From: Martinezella rhizogenes
GTDB taxonomy: Bacteria; Pseudomonadota; Alphaproteobacteria; Rhizobiales; Rhizobiaceae
Reading direction: 5' to 3'
NCBI RefSeq assembly: GCF_000799715.1
Contig: NZ_JUHG01000013.1
Span: 868,001 to 932,000, forward strand
DNA length: 64,000 nucleotides
The notes under the pieces were generated by a model. That model did not search any database. It was not told the origin of the DNA and saw only the letters and a list, made by a program, of their open reading frames with translations. Shown here piece by piece: positions 1 through 9,400 of this stretch (position 1 is its first letter; each line of letters starts with the position of its first letter). The position numbers and the translations under genes were made by a program.

Positions 1-138
1 ATGTTGAATACGTTGCGCACGGCAATCTACGTCAACCCCTATGTGGCGGCTCTGCCGGGCGTGATGATTTTCATAACCTCGATCTGCTTCAATCTTTTCT
101 CGGACGGGCTGCGTGCGGCAATGGATGTGAAATCATGA
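1..138 (+). CDS. ABC transporter permease, C-terminal fragment (DppC/OppC-like), cut by window start
   Basis: An open frame runs from the first base to the TGA at 136-138 and gives the last 45 residues of a membrane protein. The visible part has a hydrophobic segment (PGVMIFITSICFNLF) followed by a polar SDGLRAAMD tail. Dipeptide/oligopeptide permeases of the BPD_transp_1 family end in just this way (NLLGDGLRDALDP-type ending). The stop overlaps the next ATPase start as ATGA at 135-138, so the two are translationally coupled. The family call rests on this short tail plus the peptide-type ATPases that follow. The ATG at base 1 is probably internal; the true start lies outside the window. Confidence 0.8.
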   Translation: MLNTLRTAIYVNPYVAALPGVMIFITSICFNLFSDGLRAAMDVKS

Positions 139-1199
139 TGGATGCCCTCCCCCTGTCCACGACAGATCCGCGCGACCGTGGCGGCCCGGCACAGCCGTTG
201 GTCTCCGTCAGATCTCTCCTGAAACATTTTCCCGTCAAAGGCGGCGGGTTATTCCAGCCGAAGAAGGTGGTCCGCGCCGTTGATGGGATCGACTTCGATA
301 TTCTGAAGGGTGAGACACTCGGCGTGGTCGGCGAGAGCGGTTGCGGCAAGTCGACAACGGCGCGATTGCTGATGCAGCTGATCAAACGGGATCAAGGCGA
401 AGTGCTGTTCGATGGCGAAACGGTTGGCGGCACGCTGTCGCTGACTGATTATCGCCGGCAGGTACAGATGGTGTTCCAGGATAGCTATGCTTCGCTGAAC
501 CCGCGCCTGACGATGGAGGAATCGATCTCGTTCGGGCCGCGCGTTCATGGTATTCCTGCAGAAAAGGCCATGGCCCGGGCACACGACCTGTTGCACAGGG
601 TAGGCCTGGAGCCGAACCGCTTTGCCGGCCGCTATCCGCACGAGCTTTCCGGCGGCCAGCGGCAGCGCGTCAACATTGCCCGCGCCTTGGCGCTGGAACC
701 GCGTCTCGTCATTCTCGACGAAGCCGTGTCCGCGCTCGACAAGTCGGTGGAGGCGCAGGTGCTGAACCTGCTGCTCGATCTCAAGCGGGATTTTGGCCTG
801 ACTTACCTCTTCATCTCGCATGACCTCAACGTCGTCCGCTTCATGTGTGACCGCGTTATGGTCATGTATCTCGGAAAAGTGGCGGAGATCGGCAGCCGCG
901 ACGCGATTTTCGATCGTACGAGACATCCCTATTCATCGGCGCTGCTTGCCTCCATGCCGAAGATCGACCCTTCCGATCGCACGTCGGAACCTCCACTTGC
1001 AGGCGATCCGCCAAATCCGATCGATCCGCCTTCGGGCTGTCGATTCCATACGCGTTGCACCTTTGCCGAGGATATTTGCAGCCGGGAGATGCCGCCGCTT
1101 GCGATCGTATCCGGGGATCACGCCGCGGCCTGTCTTATGTCGCTGCCCGGATCCGGTCACAGCCGTGCGCCCGTCATGATGGAGACGCAAAATGACTGA
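135..1199 (+). CDS. Peptide/nickel-type ABC transporter ATP-binding protein (DppF/OppF-like)
   Basis: This is the cytoplasmic ATPase of an oligopeptide-type importer, 354 residues. Walker A is GESGCGKST at about residues 66-74, the Q-loop is in MVFQDSYASLNPR, the signature is LSGGQRQRV and Walker B is LVILDEAVSALD. The C-terminus carries the oligopeptide-transporter extension, with HPYSSALLASMP and the Cys motif GCRFHTRC. The stretch before Walker A (HFPVKGGGLF) is typical of the F-type subunit. It overlaps the permease fragment by 4 nt and the next ATPase by 8 nt, so it sits inside a transporter operon whose binding protein and second permease lie upstream of the window. The substrate cannot be read from sequence. 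Confidence 0.93.
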   Translation: MMDALPLSTTDPRDRGGPAQPLVSVRSLLKHFPVKGGGLFQPKKVVRAVDGIDFDILKGETLGVVGESGCGKSTTARLLMQLIKRDQGEVLFDGETVGGTLSLTDYRRQVQMVFQDSYASLNPRLTMEESISFGPRVHGIPAEKAMARAHDLLHRVGLEPNRFAGRYPHELSGGQRQRVNIARALALEPRLVILDEAVSALDKSVEAQVLNLLLDLKRDFGLTYLFISHDLNVVRFMCDRVMVMYLGKVAEIGSRDAIFDRTRHPYSSALLASMPKIDPSDRTSEPPLAGDPPNPIDPPSGCRFHTRCTFAEDICSREMPPLAIVSGDHAAACLMSLPGSGHSRAPVMMETQND

Positions 1200-2160
1200 T
1201 ACCCGGCCAATGATCGATATCAGGAACCTTTCGGTGACCTTCAATCGCGGGCGCAAGCCCGTCAGGGCGGTGAACGGCGTCAGCCTTTCCGTTCGGCCGG
1301 GCGAAGTCGTGGCCCTGCTCGGCGAGTCTGGCTCCGGCAAGAGCGTGACGATGCGTTCCCTGCTGCGGCTGCATCCGCCAGGAACGGTCATCGAGGGCTC
1401 GATGACGGTCGCCGGCCGCGATGTGACCGCTCTTTCGAAAAAGGAGCTGGGCAGCCTGCGCGGGCCGATCGTCTCGATGGTCTTTCAGGAACCCCGACTT
1501 GCCCTCGACCCGGTCTATACGCTCGGTCAGCAGATCGAAGAGACGATCAGGCGGCATGAAAATGTGTCCCGACGCGAAGCCTCGGCACGGGCGCTCGCCT
1601 TGTTTCAAAAGGTTCGTATCCCTTCGCCCGAACGGCGCCTCGGGAATTATCCGCACGAGATGTCCGGCGGCATGCTGCAGCGTTCGATGATCGCGATGGC
1701 GCTCTCCTGCAATCCGAAAGTGCTGCTTGCCGACGAGCCGACGACTGCCCTCGACGCGACGGTGCAAATTCAGATCCTCCTCCTGATCCGGGAGCTTCAG
1801 GCGGAATATGGCTTGTCGGTGATCTTCGTCACGCATGACATCGGCGTCGCCGCGGAAGTCGCCGACAGGATCGCGGTCATGTATGCCGGGCGGATCGTCG
1901 AGGAAGGCACCGTCCCCGACATCATCAATCAACCAAAACATCCCTATACCCGGGGCTTGCTGGGAGCCCGTGTCGAGCTGGCCCATGGCCGGGACAGATT
2001 GGTGACAATTCCGGGCTCGCCACCTGATCTTGCAAACATGCCACCTGGCTGCGCCTTCGCGCCTCGTTGCCCACAGGTGTCTGATGTATGCCGGTCCCGC
2101 GTGCCCGATCTCGTCGGCCAAGGCGGAACCGGACAGGTGGCCTGCCTTCAATACACATAG
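1192..2160 (+). CDS. Peptide/nickel-type ABC transporter ATP-binding protein (DppD/OppD-like)
   Basis: This is the second ATPase of the same importer, 322 residues. It has Walker A GESGSGKS (about residue 43), the signature MSGGMLQRSMIAMA, Walker [13 protein letters not shown] and the H-loop VTHD. HPYTRGLLGARV and the C-terminal GCAFAPRC place it in the D-type branch of oligopeptide ATPases. Its ATG lies inside the end of the preceding ATPase gene (8-nt overlap), which implies translational coupling. Separate D and F subunits contrast with the fused double ATPase at 55142-56983, so the window holds two independent peptide-type systems. Confidence 0.93.
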   Translation: MTDTRPMIDIRNLSVTFNRGRKPVRAVNGVSLSVRPGEVVALLGESGSGKSVTMRSLLRLHPPGTVIEGSMTVAGRDVTALSKKELGSLRGPIVSMVFQEPRLALDPVYTLGQQIEETIRRHENVSRREASARALALFQKVRIPSPERRLGNYPHEMSGGMLQRSMIAMALSCNPKVLLADEPTTALDATVQIQILLLIRELQAEYGLSVIFVTHDIGVAAEVADRIAVMYAGRIVEEGTVPDIINQPKHPYTRGLLGARVELAHGRDRLVTIPGSPPDLANMPPGCAFAPRCPQVSDVCRSRVPDLVGQGGTGQVACLQYT

Positions 2161-2209
2161 GTTTCGAACTGCCCGTCACTGAAAACCAATAGCGAACCAG
2201 GGAGACCTC

Positions 2210-2914
2210 GTGCTCGTTGAGCATGCTCAAGACACAATGAAGCACATCGTCCTCATCAACCCGAATACGTCCGAGACGACGACAGCAATGATGACCGACA
2301 TCGCCCGCAGCGTCCTTCCGGCCAATGTCAGTGTCGAAGGTATGACCGCGACAAGCGGCGTACCAATGATTCTCAATGATCAACAGCTGGTGGCCTCCGC
2401 CGCCGGCGTGGTCGAAATGGGGCTCGCGGCGGCGCGATTTGGCAACGGCATCATCGTCAGCGCCTTCGGCGATCCCGGCGTCAAGCAACTTCGAGGCCTC
2501 ACCGATGTTCCGGTGGTCGGCATCTGCGAGGCCAGCATGCTCGAGGCATCCGCGCACGGACGTCGTTTCGGCATCGCGACGGTCACGCCCGATCTCGTCG
2601 GCAGCTTTGCCCTCAAGGCGGAGGGCCTTGGGCTTGGTCAGCTTTTCACAGGGACACGCCTGACCAACGGCGATCCGCAAAAGCTCGCGGCCGATCCGGA
2701 GCGGCTGCGGGCCGAACTTGCCTTTGCGGTCGAACAGGCATTCGAGCTCGACGGGGCCGAGGCTGTCATCATCGGCGGCGGGCCATTGGGACAAGCGGCC
2801 GTTGAGCTGGGACGCCGGTTTTCCAGGCCGGTGATTGCACCGATCACAGCGGCAGTCGCGTTGCTGCTGCTGCGGATCAAAGCCACGTCTGTCACCAGCA
2901 ACCTTTCTTTGTGA
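2210..2914 (+). CDS. Asp/Glu (hydantoin) racemase superfamily protein lacking the usual catalytic cysteines
   Basis: The N-terminus KHIVLINPNTSETTT is the hallmark of the Asp/Glu/hydantoin racemase superfamily; length (234 residues) fits. GTG at 2210 is chosen because AGGGAG lies at a good distance upstream (about 2199-2204); ATG at 2237, giving MKHIV, is an alternative. Hydantoin racemases use two cysteines, one in a CFDDPG-like loop and one in a GCAG-like loop. Here those loops read SAFGDPG (Ala near residue 85) and GGGPLG (Gly near 190), so classical two-base racemisation is doubtful. A Cys remains in GICEAS (near 106). The gene follows the ABC ATPases by 49 nt, so it may act on the imported compound. 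Actual substrate unknown. Confidence 0.75.
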   Translation: MLVEHAQDTMKHIVLINPNTSETTTAMMTDIARSVLPANVSVEGMTATSGVPMILNDQQLVASAAGVVEMGLAAARFGNGIIVSAFGDPGVKQLRGLTDVPVVGICEASMLEASAHGRRFGIATVTPDLVGSFALKAEGLGLGQLFTGTRLTNGDPQKLAADPERLRAELAFAVEQAFELDGAEAVIIGGGPLGQAAVELGRRFSRPVIAPITAAVALLLLRIKATSVTSNLSL

Positions 2915-2923
2915 CGAACGCAC

Positions 2924-3853
2924 ATGGGTGTCGTGTTGCCCGAATCCTTTTCGATTGCAAATCGGGTATCCGCGACCGAAAATCTGGCGGCGAGCAATCT
3001 GGTGGAGACGGGAGTGCCCAAAGAGACGTCGTTTCTGTTCAGAGTCAGGCAGACTCTTCCAGAGCTCTCTCCCGCCGAGCGGCGGCTCGGAGATTTTGTC
3101 TGCGATTTTCCAGGCGAGCTTGCGAGTTATTCCGCGCAGGAACTGGCAGCACTTGCCCATGTTTCGAAGGCGACCGTTTCACGGTTCGTCCAGCGGCTGG
3201 GTTACGCGAACTACGAAGAGGCACGCAGGCATGCCCGCGCCGAGAGGCAGACCGGATCGCGATTGTTCCTTTCAACCTCGACGGATGCCTCCACGACCCA
3301 ATCGATCAAAGCACACATCACGCAAGCGATCGCCAACATTGATGCGACCTTTCTCGCAATCAACGATACGCAAATCGATGCTGTTGCGGAAGCAATGCTC
3401 AACGCCCGCAAGGTATGGGTGGTTGGCTTCCGCGCCAATCATCCTTTCGCCTCCTATCTCCAGTGGCAACTCACGCAGGTCATCGAGAATATCGTGGCGA
3501 TCCCCGGTCCGGGACAGACCCTTGGCAAGCACCTGGTCAGCGTGCATGAAGACGATGTCGTTGTGTTGTTCGGTCTGCGGCGGCGGATAGCGCGGATGGA
3601 TCTGCTGATCGAGCAAATCCTGAAGTCGAAAGCGAGGCTTCTTTACATTACCGACGAAGGGGCGCCCATTCTGACCAGCGCCGAATGGCATTTCCTTTGC
3701 CAGACACTGGCGCCCGGACCACTCTTCAACCATGCGTCCGTCATGGCGCTTTGCCACCTGCTCATAACGCGATGCGTCGAAAAGGCGGAGGTGTCGGGTC
3801 GCATGCGTCTGCGAAACATCGAAGCTTTGAACGATAGCCTGGAGGAGCTTTAG
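2924..3853 (+). CDS. MurR/RpiR family transcriptional regulator
   Basis: The protein has 309 residues. The N-terminal RpiR helix-turn-helix reads LSPAERRLGDFVCDFP, ASYSAQELAALAHVSKATVSRF and VQRLGYANYEEARR. It is followed by a SIS sugar-isomerase-type sensing domain from about residue 145 (KVWVVGFRANHPFASYL, then DDVVVLFGLRRR). Members of this family often sense phosphosugars, but several control amino-acid or peptide catabolic operons. The gene starts 10 nt after the racemase-like gene on the same strand, so it is probably co-transcribed and may regulate its own operon. The start at 2924 has only a weak ribosome-binding site and a later start is possible. A perfect hairpin overlaps its stop codon. 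Confidence 0.88.
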   Translation: MGVVLPESFSIANRVSATENLAASNLVETGVPKETSFLFRVRQTLPELSPAERRLGDFVCDFPGELASYSAQELAALAHVSKATVSRFVQRLGYANYEEARRHARAERQTGSRLFLSTSTDASTTQSIKAHITQAIANIDATFLAINDTQIDAVAEAMLNARKVWVVGFRANHPFASYLQWQLTQVIENIVAIPGPGQTLGKHLVSVHEDDVVVLFGLRRRIARMDLLIEQILKSKARLLYITDEGAPILTSAEWHFLCQTLAPGPLFNHASVMALCHLLITRCVEKAEVSGRMRLRNIEALNDSLEEL

Positions 3854-3872
3854 ACTCCTCCAGGCTATCGTT
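3830..3872 (+). terminator. Perfect 18-bp hairpin overlapping the RpiR stop codon
   Basis: Bases 3830-3847 are the exact reverse complement of 3855-3872, with a 7-nt loop (3848-3854) containing the TAG stop at 3851-3853. No T-run follows, so it may be an mRNA 3'-end stabiliser or a factor-assisted terminator rather than a classical intrinsic one. It lies between convergent genes and can act for both. Confidence 0.6.
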
Positions 3873-3953
3873 AACGGGCCGACATCCACCGACAACCGAT
3901 CGCCCGGCGATCTGCATTGATCCGAAAGCCGAGGCGATCGTCGAAACCCATCT

Positions 3954-4490
3954 TTATCTGGGGGTTACGGCGGCGACGCGATCGAGAGCGGCTGAGAGGC
4001 CATGGAGCGACACCGGAAAGCTCAATGGCTTGTCCGCATCGGCGGTAACCTTGAGGTTTAAGCGTGAGCCCGCCCGTAATTTTGTCAGTGTCGCCGAATC
4101 GATCGGAAGCAAGGCTATGCATCCCGTCGGCAAACAGGTGCGGAAACGCACAGGCTTCAAGGGCGGCTGATCATCGACATTCGGCGTCACGCCGGAGTCG
4201 AGAACGATGCCGAACGGGAGGAGGAACGTTGCGACCGCGCTACCGTCGGGGCGCATCTGCATCTCGACGGCAAGCAGCCTTTGACCATTCTGCTGTGTCT
4301 GATCCTGGGAAACCGCACATGCCGGCGCGTTGTCGCGAAGGCTGCATGCGACCCGCCAGTCCTGATAGGTCTCCTGCAGGGTGGATGCACCGTTTGGCAG
4401 AGCGGACTGGGCAAAGGCCACGGGAGCGAGACCGAACACGATGCTCGAACAAACAAGAGCGAACTTCGCGCGAGACATTCGGGCAATCAT
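3954..4490 (-). CDS. IalB (invasion-associated locus B) family secreted protein
   Basis: About 178 residues from ATG at 4490. A signal peptide (SRAKFALVCSSIVFGLAPVAFA) is followed by the family pattern: ETYQDWRVACS, then QDQTQQNGQRLLAVEM, then RTCLPTGCIALLPID with two Cys, then a SLHGLSAALDRV tail. IalB proteins are exported alphaproteobacterial proteins; in Bartonella the founding member is linked to erythrocyte invasion, while rhizobial members are uncharacterised. ATG at 4478 (MSRAK) is an equally plausible start. It is the last gene of the leftward adhesin region, 163 nt beyond the DUF4189 gene. A second, divergent IalB copy lies at 5834-6409. Confidence 0.8.
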   Translation of the reverse strand: MIARMSRAKFALVCSSIVFGLAPVAFAQSALPNGASTLQETYQDWRVACSLRDNAPACAVSQDQTQQNGQRLLAVEMQMRPDGSAVATFLLPFGIVLDSGVTPNVDDQPPLKPVRFRTCLPTGCIALLPIDSATLTKLRAGSRLNLKVTADADKPLSFPVSLHGLSAALDRVAAVTPR

Positions 4491-4653
4491 CTTATGAAGA
4501 GAAATCAATATCGCGATGGGCAAAGAGATAGGTCTTTCCGTTTAGAGTGGGACACGTCTTCGGTGGTGGCAAACGAGATCGAGGTCCGCATTGACCGCCA
4601 GAAATTCGGCCTCCATGGCTTTCATCCTGGCGGTGCCAAAGATCATGATCGGA

Positions 4654-5127
4654 TCAGGTGCACACCCACTCGCGGACCTTGCATTGTGTTCCCGAGAGCT
4701 CGCAAGCCTTGAGGGCTAGGTCTTCGGCTTCCCGGCGCGTCGGCGCCGAATTTGCGCCCCAAGGCGTCACGCGATTGTTTTCTTCCTTGCTGATGGCGAG
4801 CGCGCCGCAATGCTTATAGGGAAAGCCGGTATTATCGTCGTCATCCCAATGCCGATGATTGCGGAAGACGGTGACCACGGTGCATTTGCTGCCGCCGTCC
4901 CGCTCGCAATGCTTGAGCGCGATATCCATGGCTTCCTGCCGTTTGTCCGCACCCCAGAAGAAGCCATGCTTCTCATCGGGCGTGGAATAGGCGATCGCCG
5001 CCCAGATGCCGCGCTCCTCTGGCGGCGGAACCGGCGGCTCCTCGGTCGCAAAGAGATCAGCCGCGCCCAGCTGTCCCGCGGAGACAAACAACATGCCGAT
5101 TGCTGCGATGATGAATCTCGATCTCAT
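4654..5127 (-). CDS. DUF4189 domain secreted protein
   Basis: 157 residues. A signal peptide (RFIIAAIGMLFVSAGQLGAA) is followed by the DUF4189 pattern GIWAAIAYSTPDEKHGFFWG, QEAMDIALKHCERDGG, CTVVTVFRN, CGALAIS, then a second EAEDLALKACELSG and a C-terminal CKVREWVC. The repeated A-L-x-x-C elements and six or more cysteines suggest a disulfide-bonded periplasmic or surface protein. Its ATG overlaps the stop of the upstream gene (ATGA at 5124-5127), so it is translationally coupled to the adhesin operon. The domain has no established biochemical function. Confidence 0.8.
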   Translation of the reverse strand: MRSRFIIAAIGMLFVSAGQLGAADLFATEEPPVPPPEERGIWAAIAYSTPDEKHGFFWGADKRQEAMDIALKHCERDGGSKCTVVTVFRNHRHWDDDDNTGFPYKHCGALAISKEENNRVTPWGANSAPTRREAEDLALKACELSGTQCKVREWVCT

Positions 5128-5837
5128 TTTGCGCTCCCTTGTTTTCCTGCTGCAGAGGCCACGGAAATGACGACGCAGCCGTTTCCGGTTGGCAGAAGCA
5201 TCGCGTCGCCTCCATCATTGGCCAGTTCGTAGACGCCGACCTGCCCGAGATTGTTGACGAGCTTGCTTCCATTCGGAAACTTGGCTGAAATATCGGAGCA
5301 AGAGGCGGTAAACGGTGCGACGCGAACCATTGAGCCCTCGCAGCCAGAGGCGACCGGTGCCGCGAAGACGATGCCGGCCGCCGGACCGCTATAGCCCTGA
5401 CCAGCGTAATTCATGCCCACAAGTGCCTGTACCGCATGCTTGTCGGCCGCCTCGTTGTTCCAGACCGACTGGACATTGTATTGAGTGCCGCTCGTCAGCA
5501 AATCTCCGAGAACCGGAAAGACGGTGGAGCAGGATTGCAGGCCAGCCCGCTTGGCGTGCTGCAGAAACGGCGTATCCGGCAGCGCCGGATTGGTGTCGTT
5601 CGTCCCGGCGACCGCCGGCTGCGATATGAAGTTGCCAACCACATTGTATCGCGTGGCGGCATAGCCGGCAGCACCGACAACGGCAATTGCGAGCAACGAG
5701 AGAACCGTCGCTTTCCACCAGTTCCGCTTCGGCTTCGCCTGGTCGTCGGTCCCGTCCTGGGCAGCAACGCCGCCCTGGCTCCGGGACATGATCCGATCGT
5801 GGATTGATTGCTGGTTCATTGGAAATCTATCCGTCAC
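5124..5837 (-). CDS. Unknown membrane-anchored protein of the adhesin operon
   Basis: 237 residues. A polar, basic N-terminal stretch (about 1-42, ending PKRNWWK) precedes one transmembrane helix (ATVLSLLAIAVVGAAGYAA, about 43-62). A periplasmic domain of about 170 residues with four cysteines follows. I do not recognise a family. The single-pass type II topology and its position between an IalB protein and a DUF4189 protein suggest a role in envelope assembly or display of the adhesin, which is inference. Start is GTG at 5837, overlapping the preceding stop as GTGA; ATG at 5819 is an alternative. Confidence 0.7.
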   Translation of the reverse strand: MTDRFPMNQQSIHDRIMSRSQGGVAAQDGTDDQAKPKRNWWKATVLSLLAIAVVGAAGYAATRYNVVGNFISQPAVAGTNDTNPALPDTPFLQHAKRAGLQSCSTVFPVLGDLLTSGTQYNVQSVWNNEAADKHAVQALVGMNYAGQGYSGPAAGIVFAAPVASGCEGSMVRVAPFTASCSDISAKFPNGSKLVNNLGQVGVYELANDGGDAMLLPTGNGCVVISVASAAGKQGSAK

Positions 5838-6409
5838 TTGATCGCCTTAACGGCGGTGGAAAGGCCCTTGAGGGTTGCGGTTACGCTGATCGTCTGCCCA
5901 TCCATCGTCGGATAGGAAATTGTGGGTGCCGAGCTTTTTGAAATCTGTTCACGCAGTACGGGCCCCACCGGCAGCATGCCGACGCAAACCGTCTTGCTGC
6001 ATCCCTCCAGCCGAACCTGTATCGGCTCCTTGCGCCCGTCGAACGTCAGCAAGATCCGGCCATCGTTCTTGGCGACCGGCGCGGTACGCAGGATCATATA
6101 GGGTTCGCCTCCTTTGGTGGCCGCAAGCGACCAGCTGAATGCAACCTGTCCCGCCTCGTTCTCGATGATCTGCGTAACGTTGCAAACCCGCTGGCGAACC
6201 TTCAGGTTTTCGTCGCAGATTAGCGTCCAGTTTTCGAACGGACGAATGGTCCTCTGGTAATCGCCGAGCTTCACCTCCGCGGGCACGACGACTTCGGAAG
6301 GCTTTACTCGATAGTCTGAAGTGGGCGCCTCCTGTCCGGCCGCATATGGACCGGACAGGAGCAGGCAAGTCATGAAGGCTGGGACGCCGGAAAGCGCTCC
6401 TTTGAACAT
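5834..6409 (-). CDS. IalB family secreted protein encoded next to the adhesin
   Basis: 191 residues. The signal peptide ends near GPYAAGQ. The mature part shows IalB features: RTIRPFENWTLICDENLKVRQ, RVCNVTQIIENEAG, VAFSWSLAATKGGEPYMILR, then CSKTVCVGMLPVGPVLREQI and the tail SVTATLKGLSTAVKAI. It begins 7 nt after the adhesin stop, with no strong ribosome-binding site of its own, so coupled translation is likely. Partnership with the autotransporter (secretion, stability or surface retention) is inferred only from this tight linkage. Confidence 0.82.
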   Translation of the reverse strand: MFKGALSGVPAFMTCLLLSGPYAAGQEAPTSDYRVKPSEVVVPAEVKLGDYQRTIRPFENWTLICDENLKVRQRVCNVTQIIENEAGQVAFSWSLAATKGGEPYMILRTAPVAKNDGRILLTFDGRKEPIQVRLEGCSKTVCVGMLPVGPVLREQISKSSAPTISYPTMDGQTISVTATLKGLSTAVKAIK

Positions 6410-6416
6410 GATTGGC

Positions 6417-9400
6417 TCAATTCAAAGTGAAGCTAAGACCAGCGCCGATACCCAGCTGTCCGCCCGCCGCCGTACCCGACAGGTTCCCGCGAACCCGGCC
6501 GTTTTCGCTGGTGTAGCCAGCGCCGAAGGCCAGGGCGCTTTCACCCCGCCATAAGCCGCCGCCAACCGCAACACTGACCTTGCCGGGACGATCGTCATAG
6601 CGAAGCGACGCCGCCGCGAGCCCGATTGCCGCCGCCTGCCTGGCCTCCGACCTTACGTCGCCAATCTCCCGGTTCAATTGACCGAATTTCTGGTCCGTAT
6701 AGTTGTTTGCCGCAGTCAAGCCACCGGCAACAGCCGTATCCGTGTAGGAATTGGCCTGGGTGATACCCTCGCCCAATTGGGCGACGTTGACGGCATCGGT
6801 CGGAGCGACACCCTTGCCGACGTTGGAGATGACCACCGGCGCGTTGACGTCACCGCCCTGCAGGGTGATGCTGTTCTTCTTGCTGCCATCCTGATTGAGG
6901 TCATAGGTGACGGCATTTTTGGTGATCGTCCCGACGCCGGTTTGCAGAGCATCAATCGCCGAATTGGTCGCGTTGAGCTGCGATCCGTTGATCGCGTCGG
7001 TGCTGTTTTCGTTAATGCGGCCTGCGGCCACGTTCGTGATGGTCCTCTCCGCACCTTGAGCACCAACGCTGACCGTTCCGATGGGCGCAGTGCCAGCAAA
7101 GTTATAAGTTTTGCCCTGAATGGTGGTGCTGGACGTAGGAACCGCCGCCTGCGTGACTGAACCGGAGCCCAAAGCCACATCATTGGCATTGTTGGCCTGC
7201 GCGCCCTGACCGAGAGCAACGCCACCCGCCCCCGTAGCCGCTGCTCCATGACCGGCAGCCAGGCTATCCGTGCCGCTGGCAACACTTTCCGGACCAATCG
7301 CAACGCTGTCGGTGCCCGAAGCTGCGGAATCCGCCAGCGTCGAGTTGGCGTGGAAATACTTGATGCCGCCGCCGCTGGTGATGTTGGTCAGCGTGTTATC
7401 GACCGCGCCAATAGCGTCATAGACCGTCGAATAATTGTTGCCCTGGACGTTGTAGGTGGGACCGGTGACCGACCCATCCGGGTTTATCGTCGTGCCGCCG
7501 CCGATCAGGCTGGTGATGTTGGTGCCGAGGCCCTTGAGCTGGCTGACATTCACGGCGTCGGTGTCAGCCGAACCCGCTGCGAGATTGGTCAGCTTGCGTT
7601 CCGATCCGGCCGAGCCGATCGACACTTCGCCGACCGAGTTTTGCGCGCTCGCAAGGCCAAAGGCAATGTAGCCCGTCTGTGCCCCCACGGTGGTGATCGA
7701 TTGCGCGCCGAGCGCAACGCTGTTGATGTTGTTGCTTTGGGCTCCGGCGCCGATGGCGACCGATTGAATGCCCGCCGCCGTCGAGTTCGTGCCGAGCGCA
7801 ATGCCGTCGGCCAGCAAGACATGAGCATTCTGGCCGATCGCGGTGCCGCCGGGAGCGGTCTGGTCGACGATCGCGCCATTGCCGATGCCGACGCCGTTAT
7901 CGCCATTGACCACTGTGGTCGGACCGACCGCCACCGACTCGGCGCCGACGGCGAGGGAATCACCGGCGGCAGAGTTTGCGTGGAAGTATTTGCTCGGCGA
8001 AGCCGCAACCGAGGCGATGGCGCCCTGGAGCTGGCGAACCGTGACGGCATCCTGAGCGCTGGAACCGTCGGCGACATTGGTGATCTGCCGGTAAGACGTA
8101 GCCGAACCCACCGATACCGCGCCGAGCAGGGTCTTGTCGGTCGTGTTGTATTGAATGAAGTTCGATGGACCGGCCGCGATCTGGCCGCTGGCCGGTGCCA
8201 GGGCACGGTCGGAAATCGATCCGGAGCCGAGCGCTACGCCGCCATCGATGGTGGCCTGACTTTCTCTTCCGAGCGCCAGTGAACTGTCGGCGACGGCTGT
8301 CGCGTTATATCCGACCGCGGTGGAACCGATGCCCTGAGCCGAGGAGTCGCTGACGGCAAGGGTCCTGTCATTGGTGCGCACATATCGGATGCCGTCGCCA
8401 TTGGCGTCGGTATAGGCCGTCGAGGTGTCACCGGCGATATTGTTGATCGTATTGCCGAGATTGCTGATGTCGGTCGTATTCTGCGTGACCTGGCCCCCGA
8501 TCGTGGTGACCTGGTTGCCAAGGCTATCGACCGCCTGGTTGGTGGCGAAGAGCTGCGAGCCATTGATCGCATCCGTGGAAGACCCGCTGATCCGGCCCGC
8601 CGCGACATTGGTGATGGTGCGCTCGGTACCGACCGCTCCGACGCTGACTGTGGAGGACGGCGTCGTGCCGGCGAAGCCGTAGGTCGTGCCGTTGATCACG
8701 GCACTCGCGGTGCCGACGGCGACGTCGGTGACACTACCGGAGCCGAGCGCCACGGCGCCCGCGTTGCTAGCGGTGGCGTTGGGGCCTAACGCGACCGCAT
8801 CCGCGGCGCTGGCATTCGCTTGCTTGCCGAGAGCGGTCGCTTGCGCGTCGGTAGCAAACGCGTTCTGGCCGATCGCGGTGCTGGACAAGCCTGTCGCATT
8901 GGCATTGGCGCCAACGGCGGTGGCAAATTGGCCCGAGGCCTTGGATATGTAACCGAACGCCGTTGCGTCGAGGGCCGATGCGATGGCGCCGCTGCCGATG
9001 GCCGAGGCGTTGGCGTCGGTGGCGCTCGCATTGACACCGGCCGCGATGGCGCTCGCTCCTGTCGCAGTCGCGACCGGTCCGATCGCAATGGAGTCCGTCC
9101 CCGTTGGCGAGGAGTCCGCCAGCGTCGAGTTGGCGTGGAAATACTTGATGCCGCCGCCGACGTTGATGTTGTTGAGCGTGGTGCCGATGGCGTCGACTGC
9201 CTGATTGGTGGCATAGAGCTGCGAACCGTTGATCGCATCCGTCGACGACCCGCTGATCCGGCCCGCCGCGACATTGGTGATGGTGCGCTCGGCGCCGACC
9301 GCGCCGATGCTGACCGTCGAGGACGGCGTCGTGCCGGCGAAGCCGTAGGTCGTGCCGTTGACCACCGTGCTGGCTGTGCCGACGGCGACATCGGTGACAC

